From Planctomycetaceae bacterium (lineage in GTDB: Bacteria > Planctomycetota > Phycisphaerae > Phycisphaerales > SM1A02): a stretch of 8,331 nucleotides of DNA. The translations under genes were made by a program, and so were the position numbers. Positions within the stretch are counted from its first letter, which is position 1; every line of letters begins with the position of its first letter. The notes below the pieces were generated by a model. It was given only the letters and a program-made list of their open reading frames with translations. It did no database searches and was not told where the DNA came from. The stretch is taken from NCBI GenBank assembly GCA_027488415.1, contig JAIYBS010000288.1, forward strand, positions 1-8,331. The letters run 5' to 3'. This document shows, piece by piece, positions 1 through 6,223 of the stretch.

Positions 1-251
1 CGGTTCGACTGCTTCCAGAAGTGGACCTCCTGCAGCTCGCGGTCGAACCAGCCGTTGCCGACGACGCCGTGCTGCGCGGGCCGCGCGCCGGTGAGCATCG
101 AGCTCTGCACGCTGCACGTGACCGCGGGCAGGTCGGTGGTCAGCGTCCGGATGCCGCCCGAGGCGCGGGCGAATTCCTGGAGCCGCGGGCACTTTCGCCG
201 CGCGAAGACGCTCGGCGAGAGCCCGACGATGTTGAGGACGGCGACGCGCAC
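1..251 (-). CDS. Type I phosphodiesterase / nucleotide pyrophosphatase, N-terminal part (cut by window edge)
   Basis: The first 83 codons of an alkaline-phosphatase-superfamily hydrolase are visible, and the frame is still open at base 1. The protein starts VRVAVLNIVGLSPS, a short first beta strand as in nucleotide pyrophosphatase/phosphodiesterase proteins. It then shows PAVTCSVQSSMLTG (residues 42-55), where Thr45 sits at the usual catalytic nucleophile position, followed by HGVVGNGWFDREL and FWKQSN. In this family the Thr and surrounding metal ligands cleave phosphodiester or pyrophosphate bonds; the actual substrate here is unknown. Where classical members have an Asp metal ligand in the first strand, this one has Asn7. 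A similar short-N-terminus type is, as I recall, part of ebo-type gene clusters, but no other ebo gene is visible here. GTG at 251-249 is chosen because homology begins there. There is no good Shine-Dalgarno, and the start lies inside the SMUG1 reading frame. Confidence 0.8.
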   Translation of the reverse strand, partial: MRVAVLNIVGLSPSVFARRKCPRLQEFARASGGIRTLTTDLPAVTCSVQSSMLTGARPAQHGVVGNGWFDRELQEVHFWKQSN

Positions 252-1030
252 GAAGGCAGGATAGGTGCGAGCGCGCGGTCGACCTGAGGCGCCCAGCCGC
301 GGTTCGCCGCGGGGCTCGCGGGGCTTGGATGGAGGACCTGGAGGACGGCAGGGAGCGGAGCGGACGGCGCGGATTCGCCGCGCAGGGCATCGATCACCGC
401 CTCCGCCCGCTTGGCGGCGAACGCGCCGAAGCCCACCACGTGCGCCGGCCGCAGCGCGAGGATCGCCTGGCCGAGCGCGTCGTCGCAGGCGTGCTCGAGC
501 GCGCGCGCCGTGGCTGCGTTCCGCCCGGTGCGCGGCAGCTTGTCGGGGGTGAGGTTCGCGCCGCTCTCGGCCATGAACGAGAGCGGGCACCAGTTCCACA
601 CGAAGGCCTCGCTGAAGAACGCCTCGCGCGTCCCGAAGCGCTCGCGCGCCCAGTTCCACACGCGCGCGCCGCTCACCTCGCTGCGTGCGCAGGCGAAGCC
701 CTCGACCGGCCGCTTCGGGTGCATGCGGGCAGGGGCGCCGATGCGGGCAACGCGCGCGTCGATTCCGAGGAACCCGGTCACCGACGCGACCTCGCCGAAC
801 GGCACGCCGGTCTGCGCCATGCCGAACGGGCCGGGGTTCATTCCGACGAAGAGCACGCGCGGGGCGGGGCGCGCCATGCGCAGGAACGCGCGATGGGCGT
901 ACCACGCGTAGTCGAGCGGGTTGTAGATGAACGCGACGGGCGCGCCGAAGCGCGCCGAGCCGCAGCGATCGCGCAGCTCGGCGGCGATGCGTTCGAGGGC
1001 GGCGGCAGGTTCTCGGGCGCGAGCGGGCAT
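140..1030 (-). CDS. SMUG1-family uracil-DNA glycosylase
   Basis: This 296-residue protein removes uracil, and in known relatives oxidised pyrimidines such as hydroxymethyluracil, from DNA as the first step of cytoplasmic base-excision repair. Both SMUG1 signatures are present. GMNPGPFGMAQTGVPFG (residues 63-79) is identical to the vertebrate motif, with Asn65 as the water-activating catalytic residue. HPSPASPAANRGW (234-246) carries His234 and the DNA-intercalating loop. The conserved fold ends near residue 257 (VDRALAPIL). Residues 260-296 are a low-complexity Ser/Arg/Ala tail encoded entirely within the overlap with the downstream phosphodiesterase gene, so the tail is probably not functional. 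The ATG at 1030 leaves about 60 residues before the first motif, which is normal for the family, but its Shine-Dalgarno is weak. The gene is divergent from the GntR operon and may share its control region. Confidence 0.9.
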   Translation of the reverse strand: MPARAREPAAALERIAAELRDRCGSARFGAPVAFIYNPLDYAWYAHRAFLRMARPAPRVLFVGMNPGPFGMAQTGVPFGEVASVTGFLGIDARVARIGAPARMHPKRPVEGFACARSEVSGARVWNWARERFGTREAFFSEAFVWNWCPLSFMAESGANLTPDKLPRTGRNAATARALEHACDDALGQAILALRPAHVVGFGAFAAKRAEAVIDALRGESAPSAPLPAVLQVLHPSPASPAANRGWAPQVDRALAPILPSCASPSSTSSGSRRASSRGESARGSRNSPAPRAASGR

Positions 1031-1054
1031 TTCGGGAAATCTATCGAAACACCG

Positions 1055-1082
1055 TTGAACGGGCCGACGTATAGTGTACTAC
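1055..1082 (+). promoter_or_regulatory. Putative promoter of the GntR-ABC operon
   Basis: TTGAAC at 1055-1060 matches a -35 box at five of six bases. A weak -10 candidate, TACTAC, lies 16 bases downstream at 1077-1082 and matches only three of six. If correct, the operator dyads at 1072-1095 cover the -10 element and the transcription start, a typical repressor arrangement, and the leader would be about 45 bases. TATAGT at 1070-1075 is a better -10 by sequence but is only nine bases from this -35. The assignment is therefore tentative. Confidence 0.35.
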
Positions 1083-1095
1083 TACACTAGTACAC
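1072..1095. promoter_or_regulatory. Nested inverted repeats, probable YtrA-type GntR operator
   Basis: Two perfect dyads interleave in 24 bases. The outer one is GTGTACTA (1074-1081) with TAGTACAC (1088-1095), eight-base arms and a six-base spacer. The second is TAGTGTA (1072-1078) with TACACTA (1083-1089), seven-base arms and a four-base spacer. The half-site AGTGTA/TACACT is the one I recall as reported for the Bacillus subtilis YtrA operator, where the half-sites are 13 bases apart. The site is AT-rich in a very GC-rich surrounding and lies 40 bases before a YtrA-like regulator gene. Autorepression of the operon is the natural inference. It also lies between the operon and the divergent glycosylase gene, so it could affect both. 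Confidence 0.75.
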
Positions 1096-1135
1096 AGGTT
1101 CGCATTCGCCCGCACCGTACCGCCTCGAGGCCTCC

Positions 1136-1534
1136 ATGCCGCTCCCGTTCCTCGTCAACCCCGCCGCGCCCGTGCCGATCTTCCAGCAGATCGCGGACGG
1201 GCTCCGGGCCGCGATCGGCCGCGGCACCTTCCCGGCGGGAAGCCTGCTGCCGAGCGTCCGGGCGATCGCCGAGGAACTCGGCGTCAACCCGAACACCGTC
1301 CACAAGGCGATCACCGAGCTCGAGCGCGACGGGCTCGTCGCGGCCGAGCGGGGCAAGGGCATGGTCGTCCGGCCGGGGACGCGCTCGCAGGCGCGCGCCA
1401 GCGGCGACGAGGCCGTTGGTCAGCAGCTCGAGGCGGCCGCCCGGCTCGCCGTCGCCGCCGGCATCACGCCGGAGCGATTCGAGCAGCTCGCGCGCCGCGC
1501 GCATTCCGCCGCCACCCAGGAAGGAGATCGATGA
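1136..1534 (+). CDS. GntR-family transcriptional regulator, YtrA subfamily
   Basis: This 132-residue DNA-binding repressor has an N-terminal winged helix-turn-helix. PIFQQIADGLRAAI (14-27) forms the first helix. LPSVRAIAEELGVNPNTVHKA (38-58) is the GntR helix-turn-helix, and ELERDGLVAAERGKGMVV (61-78) is the wing. Only about 50 residues follow, with no room for the large FadR or HutC ligand domain. That short helical tail defines the YtrA subfamily, whose members usually sit beside ABC transporter genes as here. ATG 1136 is preceded by a CGAGG Shine-Dalgarno five bases away, inside a small palindrome (GCCTCGAGGC, 1122-1131). The ATPase gene begins within its stop codon region, so the two are translationally coupled. 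The inducer is unknown; YtrA relatives respond to envelope stress. Confidence 0.92.
   Translation: MPLPFLVNPAAPVPIFQQIADGLRAAIGRGTFPAGSLLPSVRAIAEELGVNPNTVHKAITELERDGLVAAERGKGMVVRPGTRSQARASGDEAVGQQLEAAARLAVAAGITPERFEQLARRAHSAATQEGDR
1521..1526 (+). promoter_or_regulatory. Strong ribosome binding site of the ABC ATPase gene
   Basis: AAGGAG lies inside the end of the regulator gene. It is four bases from ATG 1531 and seven bases from the adjacent in-frame ATG 1534. The spacing favours the second ATG, which would give a TGATG junction; the first would give ATGATGA. The difference is a single N-terminal Met. Confidence 0.7.
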
Positions 1535-2448
1535 TGAACCACGGAATCGACAACGATCGACTCGCGCCCTCGGCGCTCGCACTCCGCTGCCGCGGGCTCC
1601 GCGTCCGCTTCGGGCGGACCGACGCGCTCGACGGCCTCGACCTCGACCTCGCTCCCGGCGACGCGCTGGGCATCGTGGGCCGAAACGGCGCCGGAAAGAC
1701 CACGCTGTTCCGGTGCCTGATCGGCGCGGAGCGGGCGGACGCCGGCAGCGTCTCGAGCTCGCCGCCGATGGATCGCGAGTCCTTCCTCGCGAACACCGGC
1801 TTCGTGCCCGACCAGCTCGGCGCGTACGACTGGATGACCTGCGGCAGCGCGATCGAGTTCGTCGCGCGCCTGCAGCCGAACTTCGACCGCTCCTGGAGCG
1901 ATCGACTGGTGCGCGCGCTCGCGGTCGACCGCGCCGCGCGCGTCACCGACCTCTCGCGCGGCATGCAGGCGCGGCTGGCGTTCGTGCTCGGCCTGTCGCA
2001 CCGGCCCGGTCTCGTGCTCCTCGACGAACCGCTGCTCGGCGTCGACGTGGTGACGCACGACGTGGTGCTCGAGCTGCTCGCCTCGCTCCGCGCGGAGACG
2101 GGATGCACGCTCCTCGTCGCCTCGCACCAGCTCGGCGACCTGGCCCGGCTCACGGACCGCGTTGCCTTCATGGACCGCGGGCGCATCCACTCGATCGTCG
2201 ACACGGAGTCGCTGACGGGCGGCACCTGCCGGCTCGCGGTGCGCGGCGTTCCCGCGGACTGGGCCCCGCCCGTGCCGTCGATCCTCGTGCGGCGAGGCGA
2301 CGAGGCGGTGGTGGTGACCGTCGACGGCGACGGGCACGCGGTGGCCGCCGAGATCCGCGGCGCCCATGCGGAGGCACGGGTGGACGTGACCGTTCTCTCG
2401 ATCAACGAGGCGTGCGCCGATCGGATGCGCGCGCTGGAGGAGGCCTGA
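1531..2448 (+). CDS. ABC transporter ATP-binding protein, YtrB-like
   Basis: This 305-residue cytoplasmic ATPase is expected to power the permease encoded immediately downstream. Visible motifs are Walker A GRNGAGKTT (50-58), Q-loop Gln95 in VPDQLG, signature LSRGMQ (141-146, the variant usual in this subgroup), Walker B LVLLDEP (161-167) with catalytic Glu166, a D-loop GVD (170-172) instead of the usual GLD, and switch His199 in ASHQ. All residues needed for ATP hydrolysis are therefore present. After about residue 225 there is a roughly 75-residue C-terminal extension with beta-rich character (LAVRGVP, AVVVTVDGDGHA), as in many ABC-2 exporter ATPases. It overlaps the regulator gene by up to four bases and is followed after one base by the permease gene. 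The protein follows one GntR regulator and one permease, which makes it a Ytr-type system; the substrate is unknown. Confidence 0.93.
   Translation: MMNHGIDNDRLAPSALALRCRGLRVRFGRTDALDGLDLDLAPGDALGIVGRNGAGKTTLFRCLIGAERADAGSVSSSPPMDRESFLANTGFVPDQLGAYDWMTCGSAIEFVARLQPNFDRSWSDRLVRALAVDRAARVTDLSRGMQARLAFVLGLSHRPGLVLLDEPLLGVDVVTHDVVLELLASLRAETGCTLLVASHQLGDLARLTDRVAFMDRGRIHSIVDTESLTGGTCRLAVRGVPADWAPPVPSILVRRGDEAVVVTVDGDGHAVAAEIRGAHAEARVDVTVLSINEACADRMRALEEA
2436..2443 (+). promoter_or_regulatory. Ribosome binding site of the permease gene
   Basis: GGAGGAGG lies inside the last codons of the ATPase gene, six bases before ATG 2450. It supports this start and close translational linkage of the two genes. 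Confidence 0.75.
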
Positions 2449-2449
2449 C

Positions 2450-5020
2450 ATGAGCGCACTCGATTTCGCATCGGCAGTTCGTGACCCACGCTGCTCGGCG
2501 CTTCGCGACGTCCGGACGCTCGTCGCGAAGGACGCGCGCGCTGCCTTGGCGCCGCTCGCGATCGCCGGCGTACTTGCGGCGGCCGTGCTCGAGCCGTTGG
2601 CGCGGCTCGTTCTCTGGAACCTCGACCTGGTGACCTGGAAGGGCACTGACGTGGACCGGCTGGTGCTGGAGTCCGTGCGTAGCGCGTCGATCGTCTGCTG
2701 CGCGGTGCTTCCGGCGTGGGCCGGGGTCGAGGTCGCGTTCCTCGAGTCCGGACTCGGTCGTCGGAGCATCCTGGCGGCAGCGCCGGCATCGCGCGTTCGG
2801 GTGATCGGATCGAAGTTCGCGGTCGCGCTGCTCTGTGCCGTGCTGGTCGCGGCGAGCGGGGCTGCCGCGGACGCGATACTGCGGGCTGGCGGCATTCCCT
2901 TGGGACCGGACGCCCTGTCTCGCGCGGCGTCGCTGTTCCTCGTCGCGACCTGCGCCGCGCTGTCCGGCCTCGGCGCACCATCGCTCGGCCGAAGCCGCGT
3001 CGTCGGCTTCGCGATCGCGCTCGGGCTGCCTGCCGCGATCGCGGGTGCCGCGTGGACCTTCGGCGCGAGCGCATGGCAGGCTGCCGCGCTGGCACTCGCG
3101 ACGTGCGCCATCCTCGCGTGGGTGGCTCGGCCCGCCCTGGCCGGCGAGATCGGATGCGATCCGACGCGTGCCTGGCGTCGTCCCGCGGGCATTCGGTCGG
3201 AGGGAGGCGGCGAATCCGGCCTGCCTGCCGGGAACCGTCGGGTGATGGCCGTGCTTCTCGAGAAGGACGCGCGCGTGGCTCGACCGCTCGTCCTCCTGGC
3301 GCTCGCGCTGATCGCGGGATTCGTGCTGTTCAGCCTGGCGCTCCCGCTGTTCGGCGAGCGGGTGATGCAGGACCTCGGCATCGGCGAGTCGGAGTCCGTC
3401 GCACGCAGGCTGAAGGCTGCGATGCCGATCGCGCTGCTCGCGCAGCTGGCGATGCCCGCGGCATCGGCGCTCCTGCTCGCCTACTGCGACGGGCGCGCGG
3501 CGGGCCGTCCGCTCTGCGCGCTGCCGGCCGGCGTGCGGGCGGTGGTGGCCTCGAAGGCCGTCGTGTGCCTCGCCGTGTTCGCGCTCTTCAGCGCGATCTC
3601 GCTCGCGCTGTTGCACGTCTCGGAATGCGGAGACGAGCCGCTCCTCCGCCGGCTCCTGTCGGCGGACGGCTGGCTCTGGGCATTCCTCCTTCTCTGCGCC
3701 TCGGGGATCCCGTGGTGCCTCGCACTGCCGGCGCTCGTCGGTGACCGGCGGCGCGCCGCGATCGCGGCGGTGGTCGGCGTGCCGCTCCTCTTCATCGGCG
3801 TCGGACTGGCCATGCAGTGGTCGATCCTCGCGTGGCACGACCTTGTCAGCGTTCGGATGCTGGGCGTCAAGATGTGGCTGGGCGACAACCAGGTCGCAGA
3901 GGCCTCGTTCGGGAGTTTCCCGCCGGTCATCGTCGCGTGGACGCTGAGCGGAATCGTCGCCGCGTTGCTGGCGGCACCGGCGATCGCGGGACTTGCCTCG
4001 ACGGCGCGGATCCGCGTTCGCGCCCGGCGCGCGATCCCGGCGGTTGTGGCGGCCTCGGTGGTCATCGGGTCGCTGGCCTACGCGCTGCCCGGGTTCGCGT
4101 GGGACGCGTATCGGATGCGCTCGAACTTTGAGCGCCAGGCGCGCGCCGCGATGAACGATCGCATCCTCGACCAGCTCGTGCGCGACGTTGCCTCGCGACT
4201 CGCGGTATTGCCGCCGGATCCGCGGCGCAACGCGGCGGGCTTGCCGGAGTACGACGAGGGCGAGGTTTGGAGGGTGCGCGACGCGATCCTCGTTCGCCCC
4301 GAGAACATCGCGCGCGCCTGGTGGTCGGTGGCGTGGACCCGGGAGCCGTTGAACCGCGTGCTGGAGGAGGAGATTTCCCTGGGTCGCACGAGCCTCGACC
4401 GGGTCTTCCCGGGTCCCCTTGAGTACGCGCTGGCGGTGCGAGCCTCGCGCGAGCCGGTCGCCGCCGAGACCGAGATCCGGAGACTCGTCGATGATCCGAG
4501 GGCCAACGCTGGGATTCGGATCGTTGCGGCCGCGTGGCTCGGGCCCGTGAACGCCGCGATGGCCGCTGCCGACGTCCTGGCCAACTCGCCTTCGGCGATG
4601 GAGCGGGCGTTCGCGACCGCCGTGCTCGCGGAGTGCGGGGAGTCGCAGCGGGAGGATCCGGCGCGGGCGCAGGGGGGCAGTTTCGGATCGAGGGTTGCTG
4701 CGTCGACCACGCTCGCGCCGGACGAACCTGGCTTCTACTACTGCAACCCCAGGGGCCTTGCGCTCGACTCGCTCCGCGATCTCGAGCGACGGGTACGCGA
4801 GCCTGCCGCGGAGGATGCGTCCCGGGGGTGGCTCGGCCTTGCGTCGACCTGTCGGATCGACCTCGAGACGGTGATGCGCGCTCGCGCCCTGCTCGAGAGC
4901 GGACCGTCGGACCTGTGCGAGATCCTCCAGGCGATGGGCAACACGCGCTTCGCCTCGTACGAGGAGTCGCCGGACGTGGTCAACGCCGCGTGCGAGTGCC
5001 TCCGGAAACCCGTGCGGTGA
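2450..5020 (+). CDS. Double-length ABC-2 type permease with large C-terminal extracytoplasmic domain
   Basis: This 856-residue inner-membrane protein is presumably the channel partner of the ATPase. It appears to be two permease units in tandem. The entry motif LVAKDARAALAPLAI (24-38) recurs as LLEKDARVARPLVLL (269-283), each followed by about six hydrophobic segments. In the first half these lie near 32-48, 79-98, 121-141, 158-177, 183-204 and 208-228; in the second near 277-300, 325-346, 367-390, 409-430, 436-456 and 493-515. A further helix (about 528-547) leads into a soluble domain of about 309 residues. With a cytoplasmic N terminus, thirteen helices place this domain outside the inner membrane. 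It is largely helical by inspection, with HEAT-like stretches such as residues 690-729, and holds six cysteines (729, 765, 801, 823, 848, 850) that could form disulfides. I do not recognise this domain. Most single permeases of the family are about 250-400 residues, so this one is unusually long. Confidence 0.85.
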   Translation: MSALDFASAVRDPRCSALRDVRTLVAKDARAALAPLAIAGVLAAAVLEPLARLVLWNLDLVTWKGTDVDRLVLESVRSASIVCCAVLPAWAGVEVAFLESGLGRRSILAAAPASRVRVIGSKFAVALLCAVLVAASGAAADAILRAGGIPLGPDALSRAASLFLVATCAALSGLGAPSLGRSRVVGFAIALGLPAAIAGAAWTFGASAWQAAALALATCAILAWVARPALAGEIGCDPTRAWRRPAGIRSEGGGESGLPAGNRRVMAVLLEKDARVARPLVLLALALIAGFVLFSLALPLFGERVMQDLGIGESESVARRLKAAMPIALLAQLAMPAASALLLAYCDGRAAGRPLCALPAGVRAVVASKAVVCLAVFALFSAISLALLHVSECGDEPLLRRLLSADGWLWAFLLLCASGIPWCLALPALVGDRRRAAIAAVVGVPLLFIGVGLAMQWSILAWHDLVSVRMLGVKMWLGDNQVAEASFGSFPPVIVAWTLSGIVAALLAAPAIAGLASTARIRVRARRAIPAVVAASVVIGSLAYALPGFAWDAYRMRSNFERQARAAMNDRILDQLVRDVASRLAVLPPDPRRNAAGLPEYDEGEVWRVRDAILVRPENIARAWWSVAWTREPLNRVLEEEISLGRTSLDRVFPGPLEYALAVRASREPVAAETEIRRLVDDPRANAGIRIVAAAWLGPVNAAMAAADVLANSPSAMERAFATAVLAECGESQREDPARAQGGSFGSRVAASTTLAPDEPGFYYCNPRGLALDSLRDLERRVREPAAEDASRGWLGLASTCRIDLETVMRARALLESGPSDLCEILQAMGNTRFASYEESPDVVNAACECLRKPVR

Positions 5021-5035
5021 TCCCGCGGATCGACG

Positions 5036-6109
5036 TCAGATCTCGTACCGCAGGCCCGCGTAGAGACGGATGTCGTTCTGCAGCGCGGTCGGCGGATCGA
5101 CCTTCGACTGGTACTGCCAGCGGACGCCGCCGAGGAGCTTGAGGCCCGGGATGTCGGCGACCTTCATCGTCCACTCGGTGCGGAAGAGCATCAGGTAGTC
5201 GCTGAAGTCCTCGAACGAGGGCGCGATCCAGTACGAACCGACGAGCGCCTGGGTGTCGGTGATGGCCCAGTCCCAGTCGAGCTGCGCGTAGAGCTCGGGC
5301 TGGCCGTTGTTCTGGTCGCCGAACTCGTACGTGTAGCCGGCACCGAGCTTGCCCAGCAGCGAGACCGGCGGCGCCTTCAGGAACTCGTAGCCGATGCCGG
5401 CCCAGCCCGAGAGACGCTGCTCGTAGCTCTCGAGCGGGGCCCACTGCGCCTGGCCCTTCACGAACCACAGCCAGCGCGGGTTCGCCTCGATGCGACGGTC
5501 GTAGACGCTGGTGACCAGCAGGTTGTTGTCGGTGGTCCCGCCGTCGACGACCCTGAAGAAGTACTCGGCGCTGTTGGCCCACTTGTCGACGTCCTTCACC
5601 TCGTACACGGCGCTCGCGGCCGCGCGGAAGTCGAGCTGCTTGTTGGCGGCGTTCACGTAGTTGACGTTTCCGTCGAAGATCAGCTTCCAGGGCGACGGCA
5701 CCGGCGCGGGCGCGGGCACCGCGGCACCGGCCTTGGCGGCGTCGTCGGCGGGGTTCACCTGGCCCTCGGGCTTGGGCGCGTCCATGTCGGCGTTGGCGGC
5801 GGGCGTCCCTTCCTGGCGGAGGCGGACGGCCTGGTCCTCGGCCTGCTGCGCGGCGTCCGCGGCCGCGGCGACCGCGGCCATGGAGGCAACCTTGGCGCGC
5901 GCGATGGTCATCGTGCCGAGCACCGGGTGCTCGATCGTGATCGCATCGGCGGTCTCGGAGACCAGCTTCGCCTTGATGGCATCGCCGGAGGCGAGCGCGA
6001 CGATGACGGTCTGCCCGGGCGCGGGCGCGGCCGGAGCGGCCGGGTCCTGGGCGAATGCGAGGGGCGCGAACGTCAGCGCGACGGCGGCTGCGGTGGTGAG
6101 GTGCTTCAT
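5036..6109 (-). CDS. DUF481-type outer-membrane beta-barrel protein
   Basis: This 357-residue exported protein has a clear signal peptide (MKHLTTAAAVALTFAPLAFA, cleavage near residues 20-21). A Pro/Ala stretch is followed by a small beta-rich segment (33-76, including SGDAIKAKLVSETADAITIE) that reads like the Sm-like fold found ahead of DUF481 in some bacteria. A short Ala/Gln-rich helix (77-100) and a Pro/Ala linker to residue 140 come next. From residue 141 alternating aromatic strands suggest an outer-membrane barrel, with features such as NVNYVNAANKQLDFRAAASA, WLWFVKGQAQW, GIGYEFLKAPPVSLLGKLGA and a terminal strand LYAGLRYEI. DUF481 (YdiY-like) proteins have no firmly known function. ATG 6109 has AGGGA six bases upstream. 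The gene converges on the permease gene across a 15-base gap and diverges from the lipoprotein gene. Confidence 0.82.
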   Translation of the reverse strand: MKHLTTAAAVALTFAPLAFAQDPAAPAAPAPGQTVIVALASGDAIKAKLVSETADAITIEHPVLGTMTIARAKVASMAAVAAAADAAQQAEDQAVRLRQEGTPAANADMDAPKPEGQVNPADDAAKAGAAVPAPAPVPSPWKLIFDGNVNYVNAANKQLDFRAAASAVYEVKDVDKWANSAEYFFRVVDGGTTDNNLLVTSVYDRRIEANPRWLWFVKGQAQWAPLESYEQRLSGWAGIGYEFLKAPPVSLLGKLGAGYTYEFGDQNNGQPELYAQLDWDWAITDTQALVGSYWIAPSFEDFSDYLMLFRTEWTMKVADIPGLKLLGGVRWQYQSKVDPPTALQNDIRLYAGLRYEI

Positions 6110-6223
6110 GCGGTGTCCCTGTCTGCCGGCTCCGCCGACGTGCGGAAGGTACCGGGAAACCGAGTGTTGGTTTCGAATTCAGGGCAATTGACGCTTGCGT
6201 CCCGTGGTCCGTAGCCTCCGGGG
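6110..6223. other. Divergent intergenic region between outer-membrane protein and lipoprotein genes
   Basis: These 114 bases hold the starts of two divergent genes. A plus-strand promoter candidate is described separately. For the minus-strand gene only the Shine-Dalgarno (AGGGA, 6116-6120 on the complement) is clear; TACCTT (complement of 6146-6151) is a possible -10, but no -35 box fits it. The centre (6160-6190) is comparatively AT-rich. No gene was seen here. Confidence 0.5.
6188..6217 (+). promoter_or_regulatory. Putative promoter for the lipoprotein/PstS-like pair
   Basis: TTGACG (6188-6193) matches a -35 box at five of six bases. TAGCCT (6212-6217), 18 bases on, matches the -10 consensus at three of six, including the key TA and final T. 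Transcription would then start about seven bases later, at or next to ATG 6224, which would make the mRNA leaderless. Consistent with this, the only purine-rich bases before the ATG (GGGG, 6220-6223) abut it and are too close to act as a Shine-Dalgarno. Confidence 0.45.

Noticed and set aside
329..1090. 253-codon plus-strand frame opposite the SMUG1 gene
   Set aside because: It is antisense to a gene with both catalytic SMUG1 motifs, and its product has no recognisable feature.
1122..1134. Palindromes GCCTCGAGGC and GAGGCCTC around the regulator's Shine-Dalgarno as an RNA switch
   Set aside because: They are short, overlapping and common by chance in GC-rich DNA, with no longer leader structure around them. 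Noted only as possible weak occlusion of the ribosome binding site.
1074..2453. 459-codon plus-strand frame covering the regulator and ATPase genes
   Set aside because: The translation is Arg/Pro/Ala-rich without domains, while the other frames give a complete GntR protein and a complete ABC ATPase with all motifs.
1420..3838. Very long open frames on the minus strand (up to about 650 codons) opposite the ATPase and permease genes
   Set aside because: They are low-complexity Arg/Ala/Pro/Ser translations with no recognisable motif, opposite genes with clear domain signatures. GC-rich coding DNA lacks stop codons on the antisense strand, so they are shadows.
5019..5031. Small hairpin GATCC-CGC-GGATC between the convergent genes as a terminator
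   Set aside because: The stem is only five base pairs, overlaps the permease stop codon and has no T-tract on either strand. It may be chance.
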